Shown piece by piece: positions 35,421 to 44,091 of a stretch of 64,000 nucleotides of DNA (position 1 is the stretch's first letter; every line of letters begins with the position of its first letter). This stretch comes from CAYTPI01 sp964439625 (GTDB lineage: Bacteria > Chloroflexota > Anaerolineae > Aggregatilineales > UBA3940), in the NCBI GenBank assembly GCA_964439625.1, contig CAYTPI010000004.1, forward strand, positions 124,001 to 188,000. The letters are read 5' to 3'. The notes under the pieces are model-generated. The model did not search any database. It was given only the letters and a program-made list of their open reading frames with translations, and was not told where the DNA came from. The position numbers and the translations under genes were made by a program.

Positions 35421-38400
35421 ATGATAAGTGAACTTTCGATGACGCAGAACAAACTATTAGATGTTATTTTTGCAGGGGTCTCCTCAGGCTGTATGCGATC
35501 AATTACTACCGTATTTAGCCATGCTGGCTATACCCTTCAACTGCGCCGCTGCAACACACTAGACCTTGACGATCTGATTGAAAAATCTTACCCAGACTTG
35601 CTGCTGACGGAAGTCTCCGCGGAGAAGCAAGTGCGACGCGCAGTGCTGCACGCCATGCTAAAGCACAACGTGCTGACGGTGATGTTTGGACAGGCTGTTG
35701 ACCGAGAGCGGGCTTTGGTCATTCAGGAACAGTATCCGGGGGTGTATTGTGCCTTCAATGATGCACCAACTGATCTTATCCGGCTGCTTGAACGGCATCA
35801 GGGGGTCGGCGCGTGGGATGAAGCCCCACATCATAGCGGGGTGACGGCTCAGTCAGACGAACTTGAACGGCACCTTGCCTCACTGAGTAACGCGCTTGAT
35901 GTGGTCGTTGTCCTCGCTGATTTAACGCAGTCGAACTCCCCAATCATTTTCGCAAATGAATATGTTTGTCGTCTAACTGGTTTTCGCCTCGACGAGTTAC
36001 GTACGATGAGTTACTGGGACTTGTTTGGTTCCAAACAACCGACAGCGGAGCAGATTCATACCGAGCACCTGCCCGATGAAGCGAGCTGGTTCCGCCCCCG
36101 CGGTGTCACTATCTTAAAGACGAAGTCGGGTATGCAGCGAAATATCCGCTTTGCCGCCTCCATTGTGCCCTTTGGGGGCCAGATGTGCCTGCTGTCGGCG
36201 GGGCTTGACGTTACTGATGCGTTTCGCACGCTTGAAAAAATCTATTATCAAGCCCAACTTCTGCAGAACGTTAATGATGCTATCATTTCGCTCGATAAGC
36301 AGTTTGTCATCACCAGTTGGAACCATGGGGCGGAACAGCTCTACGGTTGGTCGGCAGATGAAATGATCGGGCAACGTATGTCACGCTTAGACACTCTTTA
36401 CTGTCAAGGCGCAGATACACAAAGCGCGATTGCTGCGCTAGAGAGAGATGGCATTTGGCAAGGGGAGGTAGAGCACCTTCGGAAAGACGGCACGCGGATT
36501 GAAATAGAAAACCAAACGCGGGTTATCCGCACTGCATCTGGGGAAGTTGTCGGTTATGTTGGCATCAACCGCGATATTTCTTTGAGAAAAGTCCGTGAGC
36601 GCGAACTAGTTGAAAGCGAGTCTCGTTTTCGCTTGATTGCCGATGCCTTACCTGCCCTCATTTGGGTCTCCAACACGGAACAGAAGACGACCTTTGTCAA
36701 TGCACGCTGGCGGCAGTTTACAGGACAAAATACTGAGGCGGATTACAACGGAGTTTGGCGGGAGTCTGTGCATCCTGATGATCGCAAGCAGATGCTGACA
36801 CTGATCACAGATGCCGTAACACGTCGTGTGGCGTATAACGTCAGGTATCGCTTTTTGCATCACTCTGGTGACTATCGTTGGCTACTTGACCGTGCCGTTC
36901 CGTTCTACAACCGCTACGGGCGATACACCGGATACGTTGGCCTCTCTCACGATATCTCAGATCAAGTTCGAGCAGAAAATAAGCGCGCCGAAAGCGAACA
37001 GCGCTTTCAGCGAATGGCAGAGGATGCGCCCGTAATGATCTGGATGACGGACGCTGACGGTAAACTGGCGTACGTCAACCGCCTCTGGCGCCAATTCACT
37101 GGGGCACAACCCGGTGCTAACATAGACCAGATTTGGGTGAACACAATCCACCCGGATGATCTCAAGCAAATTCTGACAGAGACTCGCCTGGTTAAAGAAT
37201 ATATGTATCTCATTGAGACAGAACATCGTTGGCTCAATGCCGATGGTGAATACCGCTGGATTCTGAACAAAAGCGTGCCTCGGTTTTTGCCGGGTACCGA
37301 AGAATTTGCCGGGTTTATCAGTGTGGCTTTTGATACGACAGTCCGGCGGCGTGCGGAAGACGCGCTGTTGCGTAACCATCAATACCTCGAAGCGCAGGTT
37401 AAAGTACGCACGCAAGTTATTCAAGAGAAGAACGAGCAGCTCGTCTCACAGTTGGCACAGCGCCAGCGGGCTGAAGCTCGCGAGCGGGAACTGCGAACTT
37501 TCAGTGAAGCGCTGATCAACACCATGACGTTGGTTAACAGCACCCTTGACCTTAACCAAGTTTTCGACTTAATCCTTCAAAGTTTGGATACGGTTGTCGC
37601 GCATGATGCGGCGGATATTATGATTGTACATGATGGGATTATCAAGGTTGAGCGCGTTTATGGCTATGAGCAAGAGGCGCATCGTCTCGCTATTGAGAAT
37701 ATGTGTTTCACGCTCGATCAACTGCCGACCTTGAGCACTGTGCTTAGACGCCGCAGGGCGCTGGTGATTCGCGATACCGCAAAGCATTCACTTTGGACTG
37801 CGATTAAGTACCAAGACTGGGTCAAGTCTTACATGTGCGCGCCGATTATCGGCGTAGATCATGAAGTGATTGGGTTCATCAACACAGCCGCCCGCTACGA
37901 AAATGCCTTCAACGAAGAACATGCCCACCGTCTTGAGGCCTATGCCAGCCAGATCGCCTTCGCCATTCGCAATGCCCAAGCCTATGAAAGCAGTGTGGCC
38001 CTTGCCCGCCTTGAGGAGCGTCAGGCATTGGCCCGCGATCTGCATGACAGTGTAAGCCAGTACCTGTTCACCGCCAGTTTGATGGCTGAAATGATGCCGA
38101 TGCTGGTTGACAACAACCATGAGCTGTTGGCTGAGCGTTTCAAAGAACTACATCAGATTACCCGGAGTGCGCTGGCACAAATGCGAAACTTGCTCCTCCA
38201 GTTGACCCCAGAGAAGTTTGCCGAAACCTCGCCGACCGATCTCATCAATCGCTTGGTGGAAGGTGTGAAGGGTCGGGCGCGGGGATTGGAGATCGCGTCC
38301 CGGATCGAAGGCGACATGCAGCTTCCGGCTGACGTTAAAAGAGTGATGTATCGTATCATACAGGAAAGTCTAAATAATATTATTAAGCATTCCGCCGCAT

Positions 38401-38618
38401 CCAAGTGTGAACTTCGCTACGTCGTGGAACGCAAAATCGTCACGGTTATCATCGAAGATAACGGTGAAGGTTTTAGCTCCGATACGCCACGTCGTCCAGA
38501 CAGCATGGGGTTAGAAACCATGGCTGCGCGTGCGGAAGAAATTAACGGAAACTTAAAGATTTACAGCGTCCCTGGGCAAGGAACAAAAATTATATTCACA
38601 TGGAAAGAAGACACATAG
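35421..38618 (+). CDS. multi-PAS/GAF sensor histidine kinase of the NarL-partner type
   Basis: The 1065-residue protein has no membrane helix. Residues 1-130 resemble a receiver domain, but DLLLTEVS replaces the aspartate region, so it is a pseudo-receiver. Four PAS domains follow (about 150-650), one carrying the PAC-like GEVVGYVGINRDIS, then a coiled coil and a GAF domain (about 690-855). The HisKA_3 motif ARLEERQALARDLHDSVSQ puts the phosphorylated histidine at residue 875. The ATPase domain has ESLNNIIKHS, EDNGEGF and MGLETMAARA. The partner regulator gene starts on its last base. The signals sensed are unknown. Confidence 0.93.
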   Translation: MISELSMTQNKLLDVIFAGVSSGCMRSITTVFSHAGYTLQLRRCNTLDLDDLIEKSYPDLLLTEVSAEKQVRRAVLHAMLKHNVLTVMFGQAVDRERALVIQEQYPGVYCAFNDAPTDLIRLLERHQGVGAWDEAPHHSGVTAQSDELERHLASLSNALDVVVVLADLTQSNSPIIFANEYVCRLTGFRLDELRTMSYWDLFGSKQPTAEQIHTEHLPDEASWFRPRGVTILKTKSGMQRNIRFAASIVPFGGQMCLLSAGLDVTDAFRTLEKIYYQAQLLQNVNDAIISLDKQFVITSWNHGAEQLYGWSADEMIGQRMSRLDTLYCQGADTQSAIAALERDGIWQGEVEHLRKDGTRIEIENQTRVIRTASGEVVGYVGINRDISLRKVRERELVESESRFRLIADALPALIWVSNTEQKTTFVNARWRQFTGQNTEADYNGVWRESVHPDDRKQMLTLITDAVTRRVAYNVRYRFLHHSGDYRWLLDRAVPFYNRYGRYTGYVGLSHDISDQVRAENKRAESEQRFQRMAEDAPVMIWMTDADGKLAYVNRLWRQFTGAQPGANIDQIWVNTIHPDDLKQILTETRLVKEYMYLIETEHRWLNADGEYRWILNKSVPRFLPGTEEFAGFISVAFDTTVRRRAEDALLRNHQYLEAQVKVRTQVIQEKNEQLVSQLAQRQRAEARERELRTFSEALINTMTLVNSTLDLNQVFDLILQSLDTVVAHDAADIMIVHDGIIKVERVYGYEQEAHRLAIENMCFTLDQLPTLSTVLRRRRALVIRDTAKHSLWTAIKYQDWVKSYMCAPIIGVDHEVIGFINTAARYENAFNEEHAHRLEAYASQIAFAIRNAQAYESSVALARLEERQALARDLHDSVSQYLFTASLMAEMMPMLVDNNHELLAERFKELHQITRSALAQMRNLLLQLTPEKFAETSPTDLINRLVEGVKGRARGLEIASRIEGDMQLPADVKRVMYRIIQESLNNIIKHSAASKCELRYVVERKIVTVIIEDNGEGFSSDTPRRPDSMGLETMAARAEEINGNLKIYSVPGQGTKIIFTWKEDT

Positions 38619-39286
38619 TGACTGTTTCAGTAAGTACAACTGATATTCGTGTAATGATCGTCGATGACTTTGAGGTGTTGCGCAACGGGCTAGCGATGGT
38701 GTTAGAGCAGCACAAGAGATTCGAGATCGTTGCCCAAGCTGAAGATGGGGAAGAAGCCATTGCCTTTAATGAGGCTTATGACCCTGACATTATCCTTATG
38801 GATTTGAACATGCCTGGTATGGATGGCATCAGTGCGACCAAACGTATTAAAGCGTTAGACCCAGAAGTCAAGGTGGTCGTGCTTTCCCATTTAGATGAGG
38901 GCGAAAAAATCTACGCAGCGTTTGCTGCCGGAGCGGATAATTATCTCTCAAAGAGTAACACGGCTGCCGCAAAGATTATCCAGACCCTGTTGGATGCCTA
39001 CTATGGTCAGTCCGCCATTGACCCGGAATTGAGCCGAATCTTAATCCATACGGCAACCAACCCAGACCGTCACGACCTAGAGTTAACCGACCGCCAATTA
39101 GAGGTGCTTCAATTGATGTCAATTGGGTTGACGAATGCGGAGATTGGCCAGCGCCTGAATATTGCCGAGTCGACCGTAAAGACCCATATTCGGCACATTT
39201 TTAATCGGTTAAATGTCTCGAATCGCACTGAAGCAGTGCACCGCGCATCGCAGATGTCGAATAATCAAAGTGACCAGCGTAGATAA
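38618..39286 (+). CDS. NarL/LuxR-type response regulator
   Basis: The protein (222 residues from the GTG at 38618) has a receiver domain with acidic pocket (MIVDDFEVLRNG), phosphorylated Asp in DIILMDLNMPGMDG, and a C-terminal LuxR-type DNA-binding domain (LTDRQLEVLQLMSIGLTNAEIG, then STVKTHIRHIFNRL). I place the start at the GTG at 38618, whose first base is the last base of the kinase stop codon (TAGTG), a typical coupled pair; ATG 38600 is also in frame. It is the output partner of the upstream kinase. Confidence 0.92.
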   Translation: MTVSVSTTDIRVMIVDDFEVLRNGLAMVLEQHKRFEIVAQAEDGEEAIAFNEAYDPDIILMDLNMPGMDGISATKRIKALDPEVKVVVLSHLDEGEKIYAAFAAGADNYLSKSNTAAAKIIQTLLDAYYGQSAIDPELSRILIHTATNPDRHDLELTDRQLEVLQLMSIGLTNAEIGQRLNIAESTVKTHIRHIFNRLNVSNRTEAVHRASQMSNNQSDQRR

Positions 39287-39291
39287 TGCGT

Positions 39292-39297
39292 TATAAT
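39292..39297 (+). promoter_or_regulatory. candidate -10 box for the ParA-like operon
   Basis: TATAAT begins 6 bases after the response regulator stop codon and lies 85 bases before the ATG at 39382. A TGACCA at 39271-39276 is 15 bases upstream. Confidence 0.4.
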
Positions 39298-39381
39298 ACA
39301 CAAGTAGTATGATAAATTGTCTTGTACCCAGACAGCGTAGAGCCACTATCTACACTCGCAGCTTAGGGAGAATATATCCAT

Positions 39382-40134
39382 ATGTCAATGATTATCTCAA
39401 TCCACTCTTTCCGGGGTGGTACTGGTAAATCAAACACAACGGCAAACCTCGCCACCATCTTTGCGATGCAAGGTAAGCGTGTCGGTGTCATCGATACAGA
39501 CATCCAGTCGCCCGGTATCCACGTTCTGTTTAATCTGAGCGAAGGTGAGATGAAGTATTCGCTCAATGATTACCTCTGGGGTAAATGCGATATCAAGGAT
39601 ACTGCCGTTAAGGTCTCCGATAAGCTTGAGGACATCTCAGGTGAAATTTTCCTTATCCCATCCAGTATCAAAGCGGGCGAGATCGCCCGGGTACTGCGGG
39701 AAGGTTACGATGTCGGCCTTTTGAACGATGGCTTCCATGACCTGATTGACGAGCTAAACCTTGATATTTTGCTCATAGACACACACCCTGGGTTAAATGA
39801 AGAGACCTTGCTGTCAATTGCCATTTCGGATGCGCTAGCCATTATTATGCGCCCGGACAACCAAGACTATCAGGGTACCAGTGTAACAGTCGAAGTTGCC
39901 CGTAAGCTGGACGTCCCACGGATGGTTCTGATCGTGAACAAAGCCCCGCAAATATACGATCTCAACGAGATTAAGACTCGGGTCGAAGAGTTGTACCAAG
40001 CGCAGGTTGCTGCTGTGCTACCACACTCGGACGAAATGATGACATTGGCATCGAGCGGGGTATTCGCACTGCGCTACCCAGACCATGAGATCACAGAAAA
40101 ATATAAAACCGTCGCCAAAATGCTAACCTCCTAA
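39382..40134 (+). CDS. MinD/ParA-like P-loop ATPase with Arg in place of the signature Lys (paralogue 1)
   Basis: The 250-residue protein is a SIMIBI-class ATPase of MinD/ParA type. Its deviant Walker A region reads SFRGGTGKSNTTANL, in which arginine stands where ParA/MinD have the signature lysine (KGGTGKT). Walker A' is GVIDTDIQSPGIHVLF and Walker B is LDILLIDTHPG. The end has PQIYDLNEIKTRVEE and VAAVLPHSDEMMTLAS. In other MinD-like proteins a C-terminal amphipathic helix binds membrane; none is obvious. It precedes a close paralogue by 23 bases, and both precede a nucleotide cyclase gene. The role is unknown; localisation of a signalling complex is an inference. Confidence 0.85.
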   Translation: MSMIISIHSFRGGTGKSNTTANLATIFAMQGKRVGVIDTDIQSPGIHVLFNLSEGEMKYSLNDYLWGKCDIKDTAVKVSDKLEDISGEIFLIPSSIKAGEIARVLREGYDVGLLNDGFHDLIDELNLDILLIDTHPGLNEETLLSIAISDALAIIMRPDNQDYQGTSVTVEVARKLDVPRMVLIVNKAPQIYDLNEIKTRVEELYQAQVAAVLPHSDEMMTLASSGVFALRYPDHEITEKYKTVAKMLTS

Positions 40135-40157
40135 CATCACTGATTGCGAGGACTGGA

Positions 40158-40952
40158 GTGATCACATCCTTAGTATCCTTCAGACGAGGCACAGGCAAAA
40201 CAAACATCATCGTCAATCTCGCTTATCGCATGGCTTTACGAGGGTACCGTGTTGGTATTGGTGATATAGACCTGAGTACACCAAGTGCTCATGTCTTGTT
40301 TGGGTTGGATGATGATAATATTGACTATTACCTCAATGATTATCTCTGTGGTGACTGTGATCTAGAGCAAGCAGTCATCGATCTCAAAGAAGTATTTCTC
40401 CTCCAGAGAAACGGTCACAGCTCCGATATAGGGAATGGTGCTATTTACCTGCTTGCCGGTGAACCTAGCTCTGAAGCCATCCACCGGGTGATGAACGAAT
40501 GCTTCTCCGCTGAAGGTCTTGTTGATAGCCTCATTTCATTTCATGAGAGCTTCAAACTTGACTTTCTTTTTGTTGATACGCATGCGGGCATCAATGAATA
40601 TGTGCTGGCGGGTAACTCCGTCTCTGACTTGACTATGATTGTAATGCATATGGATCAACAGGAATATCAGGGGACGGCAATTTTGATTGAATTGATGCGC
40701 AAGCTGTCTGGGTCTAAAACAGTGATCGTGATCAACAATCCGCCTGAGACGTATGCACCGGATAAAATTATAAAGACAGTCGAAGATAGCTTTAATCAAC
40801 CTGTTGCCGCAGTGCTGCCACATTCGAAGGAAATGCTAAGCCTCGGCAGCCGTAATATTTTCTCCTTGATCTACCCCAATCATCCCTATACATCTCAGAT
40901 AGAAAAGCTCGTGGCTTATGTGCTAACCATGTATGATAGCGAGAGTAAGTAA
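40158..40952 (+). CDS. MinD/ParA-like P-loop ATPase with Arg substitutions (paralogue 2)
   Basis: The 264-residue protein is a paralogue of the preceding ATPase: LVSFRRGTGKTNIIVNLA (deviant Walker A with two arginines before GTGKT), GDIDLSTPSAHVLFGL, LDFLFVDTHAGINEY and VAAVLPHSKEMLSLGS. Asp-rich residues and the motif YYLNDYLCGDCDLE are shared with YSLNDYLWGKCDIK in paralogue 1. The start is a GTG at 40158 with GAGG six bases upstream. Keeping two unequal copies side by side suggests that they work as a heterodimer. The cyclase gene follows 52 bases downstream. Confidence 0.85.
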   Translation: MITSLVSFRRGTGKTNIIVNLAYRMALRGYRVGIGDIDLSTPSAHVLFGLDDDNIDYYLNDYLCGDCDLEQAVIDLKEVFLLQRNGHSSDIGNGAIYLLAGEPSSEAIHRVMNECFSAEGLVDSLISFHESFKLDFLFVDTHAGINEYVLAGNSVSDLTMIVMHMDQQEYQGTAILIELMRKLSGSKTVIVINNPPETYAPDKIIKTVEDSFNQPVAAVLPHSKEMLSLGSRNIFSLIYPNHPYTSQIEKLVAYVLTMYDSESK

Positions 40953-41004
40953 TGCGAGCAGTCGCATTGGTGCCTGCTGCTGAACAACAAGGGAATGGTT
41001 CGAT

Positions 41005-42681
41005 TTGAGTAACCAAGCCGATGATAACCCAAAGACAGAATTCTCTGCGCGTGACGCCTTAGAACCAATGGAGCCGCGTCTGCGTTTGTTGATCCCCGCC
41101 AAACTATATGTTGATACTTGGGTTGACCCATCGGCGGAGAACCTCGAACAGATTTTTGACCACCTGCGCACCATGCTGCGCATCTTACATGATTATGTCC
41201 CGCGAGAGCTTTCTGAAACGCCGCCGCGCCCCGGTGAACTACGACGCGAGTGGCAAGAAGCTACCTTGATGTTCACCGACCTTGCGGGCTTTACCCCGCT
41301 TTTAGAGGCAAACGCAACACGCGATGGGGATGGTGCGCGCATCCTCTTCCGGATTATTAATAAGTATTTTGCCGCTATGTTAGAGACCATCAGTAAATCT
41401 GGTGGCAGTCTGCTCGAGTTCACTGGCGATGCTATGTTGGTGCAGTTTCCCGCAAATGAAAAGGGCACAGATACCCAACAGGCTGTCCGTGCTGGGTTGC
41501 GGATGCAGCGCCTCATGCAGCAGTTTGAAAACATCGAAACCTATCAGGGTAAATTTAGCCTTGGGATGCGAATTGGCATTCACCAAGGGCGCTTCTTAGT
41601 TGCTGATATCGGCACACCCCGGCGCATGGAGCATGTACTCTTGGGGCGTAGTGTGCAGGTGACCAAACGTGCCGAAGGGGCCGGGGTGGTTGGTCGTGTT
41701 AACCTGACGGATCATGCCTACGAGCGGGTTAAAGACGATTTCAACTTTGACGAAGGCAAGCTCGGTTACATGCTGGTTATAGATGATATTGACGAAGGCG
41801 ACCTCGGCAGTTATGAACTTTCTGTAGGCCGCCGTCGTACCGGAGCCAATGTCTTGTTAGACAGAAGCCCACAAGCGCTTATTGAGCGGATTATTGAAAT
41901 GCTGGAGCGGGTTGAGGCGTTGGCGGCTTTCGTCCCATCGCAAGTGTTGCGAATGCTCGTCGAGCAGGCTGCTAAGCGTCGTATTCGCCCCGATACACCC
42001 ACATCCGTTGTGGTCTTTGTGAACTTAATTGGCTTGGCTGAGTCTGTAGATGAGGCTACGCCAGAAGAGATTGCGGGGATTGTTTCCAGTTACTCGCGGG
42101 TGTTCTCACAGATTAACGCAGAGGTCGAGTCACGAGGTGGGGTGCTTAAGAAGGTAACATATCATTTATCCGGCTCAGATATGATGATCTTCTTTGGTGT
42201 GCCCAACGCCCATAGTAATGACGTCGAGCGTGCGGCTGAGACCGCCAGAGCAATACGTACAGTCATTCAAAAATCCGAACCACCGATTGTAAAAGGCAAA
42301 GAGGCGACACTAGACAGCCAGATCGGCATCACCTACGGTAGTGTGTTCTCGTCAGAAATCGGGGAACCACGCGGGCGACGTGAGTTTAACATTTTGGGCG
42401 ATAGTGTGAACACGGCGGCGCGGCTCATGGGGCGTGCTGTCGGTAACCGTATTCTGCTCACTGACGATGTCCGCAGCCGTCTGCCTGAAAATTTCGTGCT
42501 GGACTCAATGGGATCAATGCCATTAAAGGGCAAGAGCAGGCGCATTCCAATCTTCTCACTCCCAGATGATGTCATCCGGACACGCAAAACTGAGATGCTC
42601 GACAAGATCATCGGCAACACGCGCACACGCTCCAGCTTATTGCGGCTTAAGCGGCCCTCTGGTGAAGATAAAGCGGAGTAG
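41005..42681 (+). CDS. tandem class III adenylate/guanylate cyclase-domain protein
   Basis: The 558-residue soluble protein has two class III cyclase domains. Domain 1 (about residues 85-275) has both metal-binding aspartates, D92 in FTDLAGFT and D142 in TGDAML, but Q218 instead of the transition-state Asn in GRSVQVTKR. Domain 2 (about 330-520) has N340 and S391 where the aspartates belong, yet keeps N469 and R473 in GDSVNTAARL. The two halves thus complement each other, as C1 and C2 do in mammalian adenylyl cyclases, so one composite site is possible. Purine-specifying residues are unusual, so ATP or GTP cannot be chosen. The start is a TTG at 41005. It follows the two ParA-like genes. Confidence 0.88.
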   Translation: MSNQADDNPKTEFSARDALEPMEPRLRLLIPAKLYVDTWVDPSAENLEQIFDHLRTMLRILHDYVPRELSETPPRPGELRREWQEATLMFTDLAGFTPLLEANATRDGDGARILFRIINKYFAAMLETISKSGGSLLEFTGDAMLVQFPANEKGTDTQQAVRAGLRMQRLMQQFENIETYQGKFSLGMRIGIHQGRFLVADIGTPRRMEHVLLGRSVQVTKRAEGAGVVGRVNLTDHAYERVKDDFNFDEGKLGYMLVIDDIDEGDLGSYELSVGRRRTGANVLLDRSPQALIERIIEMLERVEALAAFVPSQVLRMLVEQAAKRRIRPDTPTSVVVFVNLIGLAESVDEATPEEIAGIVSSYSRVFSQINAEVESRGGVLKKVTYHLSGSDMMIFFGVPNAHSNDVERAAETARAIRTVIQKSEPPIVKGKEATLDSQIGITYGSVFSSEIGEPRGRREFNILGDSVNTAARLMGRAVGNRILLTDDVRSRLPENFVLDSMGSMPLKGKSRRIPIFSLPDDVIRTRKTEMLDKIIGNTRTRSSLLRLKRPSGEDKAE

Positions 42682-42683
42682 CG

Positions 42684-43112
42684 CTAGAACAGTAACTTAG
42701 AGAGTGGATCGGGCTTGGAGTCGTCGTCGTCTTTTTTGCTTGAAGCTTTTTTCTTCTTGTCCGGTACATCTTCAAGCGCATCCCATAAATTTTTAACGGT
42801 GTTGGTAGAACTGGTGCGCACATTTCGCGGCGCCTTTTTGGTGTCTGTGCCCTCTTTACGCGCTACTTGGACGTCATAGAAAATGCCCTCTTTGGTCTTG
42901 TCTTTGGTAATCCAGCCGTCTTTGACCATCTCCTCAAGGGTTGCATCAAGCTCTTTTTTACTAAGGTGCCTACTTGAGGGGAGTTTCTTCATCTCTTTTG
43001 CGAGATCATCGTAACTCAGGCGGCGTGCTTTGAGCATGATCCGCGCAATATGTCGCACGGGAGGGGACATCGACATCATGTCGATTGTGCTCAAACCTTT
43101 GGATTTTGCCAT
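42684..43112 (-). CDS. winged-helix-like DNA-binding protein with lysine/acid-rich tail
   Basis: The 142-residue protein has a probable winged-helix domain in residues 10-85: PPVRHIARIMLKARRLSYDDLAKEM for the first helices, LSKKELDATLEEMVKDGWITKDK for the recognition helix, then a beta wing. A low-complexity tail follows with KKKKASSKKDDDD. It ends 2 bases from the stop codon of the convergent cyclase gene. An 8-bp palindrome lies about 85 bases upstream of its start and may be its operator or that of a partner. It could regulate the signalling block, which is inference. Confidence 0.65.
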   Translation of the reverse strand: MAKSKGLSTIDMMSMSPPVRHIARIMLKARRLSYDDLAKEMKKLPSSRHLSKKELDATLEEMVKDGWITKDKTKEGIFYDVQVARKEGTDTKKAPRNVRTSSTNTVKNLWDALEDVPDKKKKASSKKDDDDSKPDPLSKLLF

Positions 43113-43196
43113 CTATGAACACCTTCCCCAGCAAGTTGACCCTGCCGCTTTACGCTGCATATTCAGCGCACCATACTTGTGGATACGATTTCTAGT

Positions 43197-43215
43197 GCGA
43201 GTATACCATACTCGC
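43197..43215. promoter_or_regulatory. perfect palindrome GCGAGTAT-N3-ATACTCGC
   Basis: Eight-base arms flank ACC. It lies 85 bases upstream of the winged-helix gene start (43112, minus strand). Size and symmetry fit an operator for a dimeric regulator. Confidence 0.5.
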
Positions 43216-43581
43216 TTAAGATCGTACTGCCCTGAAACTAAAGCCACCAGCAAAACACGTTAAGTGTAATAATCTCGATACTGACGCTGATCTTTACTAT
43301 CTTTGTAAGGTTTGCGCTGTCATTGAGGTAGCATCTCGAGCGATGACTTTGCTTCAGGCCTAGGCACCTAATGATAGTTTCGTGGTTGTATTTACCTGAG
43401 AGCATCCCCCGCGATTATTCTGACGGATAGTGTTTCTAACCAGGCCCATTCCAAAATGAGCATAGCGAACTTATGGATAGACTCTTAATCAAGGCTTTTG
43501 TAATTCTTATTGCGCAGATAACAAAACTGAATCAAGATATGGTGGTTGTATAAAGATGTTTGCTGTGTAGTCAGCAGATCA

Positions 43582-43596
43582 TTTACGATTCGTAAA
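43582..43596. promoter_or_regulatory. palindrome TTTACG-ATT-CGTAAA
   Basis: Six-base arms flank ATT, 32 bases before the ATG at 43629. It could be an operator for the STAS-like gene. Confidence 0.35.
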
Positions 43597-43628
43597 ATAC
43601 TTTTGCCATATATGGAGCAATTTTTTCA

Positions 43629-43991
43629 ATGGCACATCATGTTTGTTGGTATGGTAAGTCAAACCATGTCATTCTCGTCGAATTCAATAGTGATGAACAA
43701 CAAAAGTTGACATCCTTGACGGAGGACGTTGCTGAGATGGTACAAACCGTAGCGGGTCGGGTCGACGTAATCGTTGATGCGGCTGAGCTACTAGATACAC
43801 AGTCGGAGATGACACTGACGCAGCTTGCCGCCATGCGTCAACCGCAGATCGACAGCCTTGTCTTGGTCACTACGACGCAGGCTCAGGTTGAAAAGCCTGA
43901 CTTGCTCAGCGGTCAATTCTCCCAAGCGGAAACAGTTGAAGAGGCCCATGCTCTATTGGTGCGCAATGCCTCATTAATGGTCGTTTACTAA
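43629..43991 (+). CDS. STAS/SpoIIAA-like small protein
   Basis: The 120-residue protein has the pattern of a STAS or SEC14/SpoIIAA-like alpha/beta domain: HVILVEFNSDEQQKLTSLTEDVAEMV, then RVDVIVDAAELLD, then DSLVLVTTTQAQV. No phosphorylatable serine in the anti-sigma antagonist position can be named with confidence. There is no signal or membrane segment. ATG 43629 has GGAG about 11 bases upstream. It stands alone between a palindrome-bearing gap and a terminator. A regulatory, protein-binding role is likely but not shown. Confidence 0.6.
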   Translation: MAHHVCWYGKSNHVILVEFNSDEQQKLTSLTEDVAEMVQTVAGRVDVIVDAAELLDTQSEMTLTQLAAMRQPQIDSLVLVTTTQAQVEKPDLLSGQFSQAETVEEAHALLVRNASLMVVY

Positions 43992-44046
43992 GAGCCTATT
44001 CATCAATTCGTTACGCTCATTAATTTGATAGATACTAAATGGAAAA

Positions 44047-44071
44047 GGCTCACAGCTACATGCTATGAGCC
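44047..44071 (+). terminator. terminator-like hairpin after the STAS-like gene
   Basis: GGCTCA and TGAGCC pair as a 6-bp stem with further partial pairing inside. There is no T-tract on the plus strand, so this is a modest call. Confidence 0.4.
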
Positions 44072-44091
44072 CACACACATCTAAAAAAAAT

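Larger units (their letters stand above)
43113..43628. other. intergenic region, 516 bp, divergent, with two palindromes
   Basis: No gene is supported here. The gap lies between two divergent genes and contains the two dyads listed separately plus AT-rich DNA from 43480 to 43628. Promoters for both flanking genes must lie in it. Confidence 0.5.

Noticed and set aside
36957..37424. 155-codon minus-strand frame
   Set aside because: It is antisense to the PAS-domain region of the NarL-type kinase, which is clearly the real gene.
40992..41012. GGTTCGATTT, resembling the T-loop of a tRNA
   Set aside because: No acceptor stem, anticodon arm or CCA context surrounds it; it spans the start of the cyclase gene.
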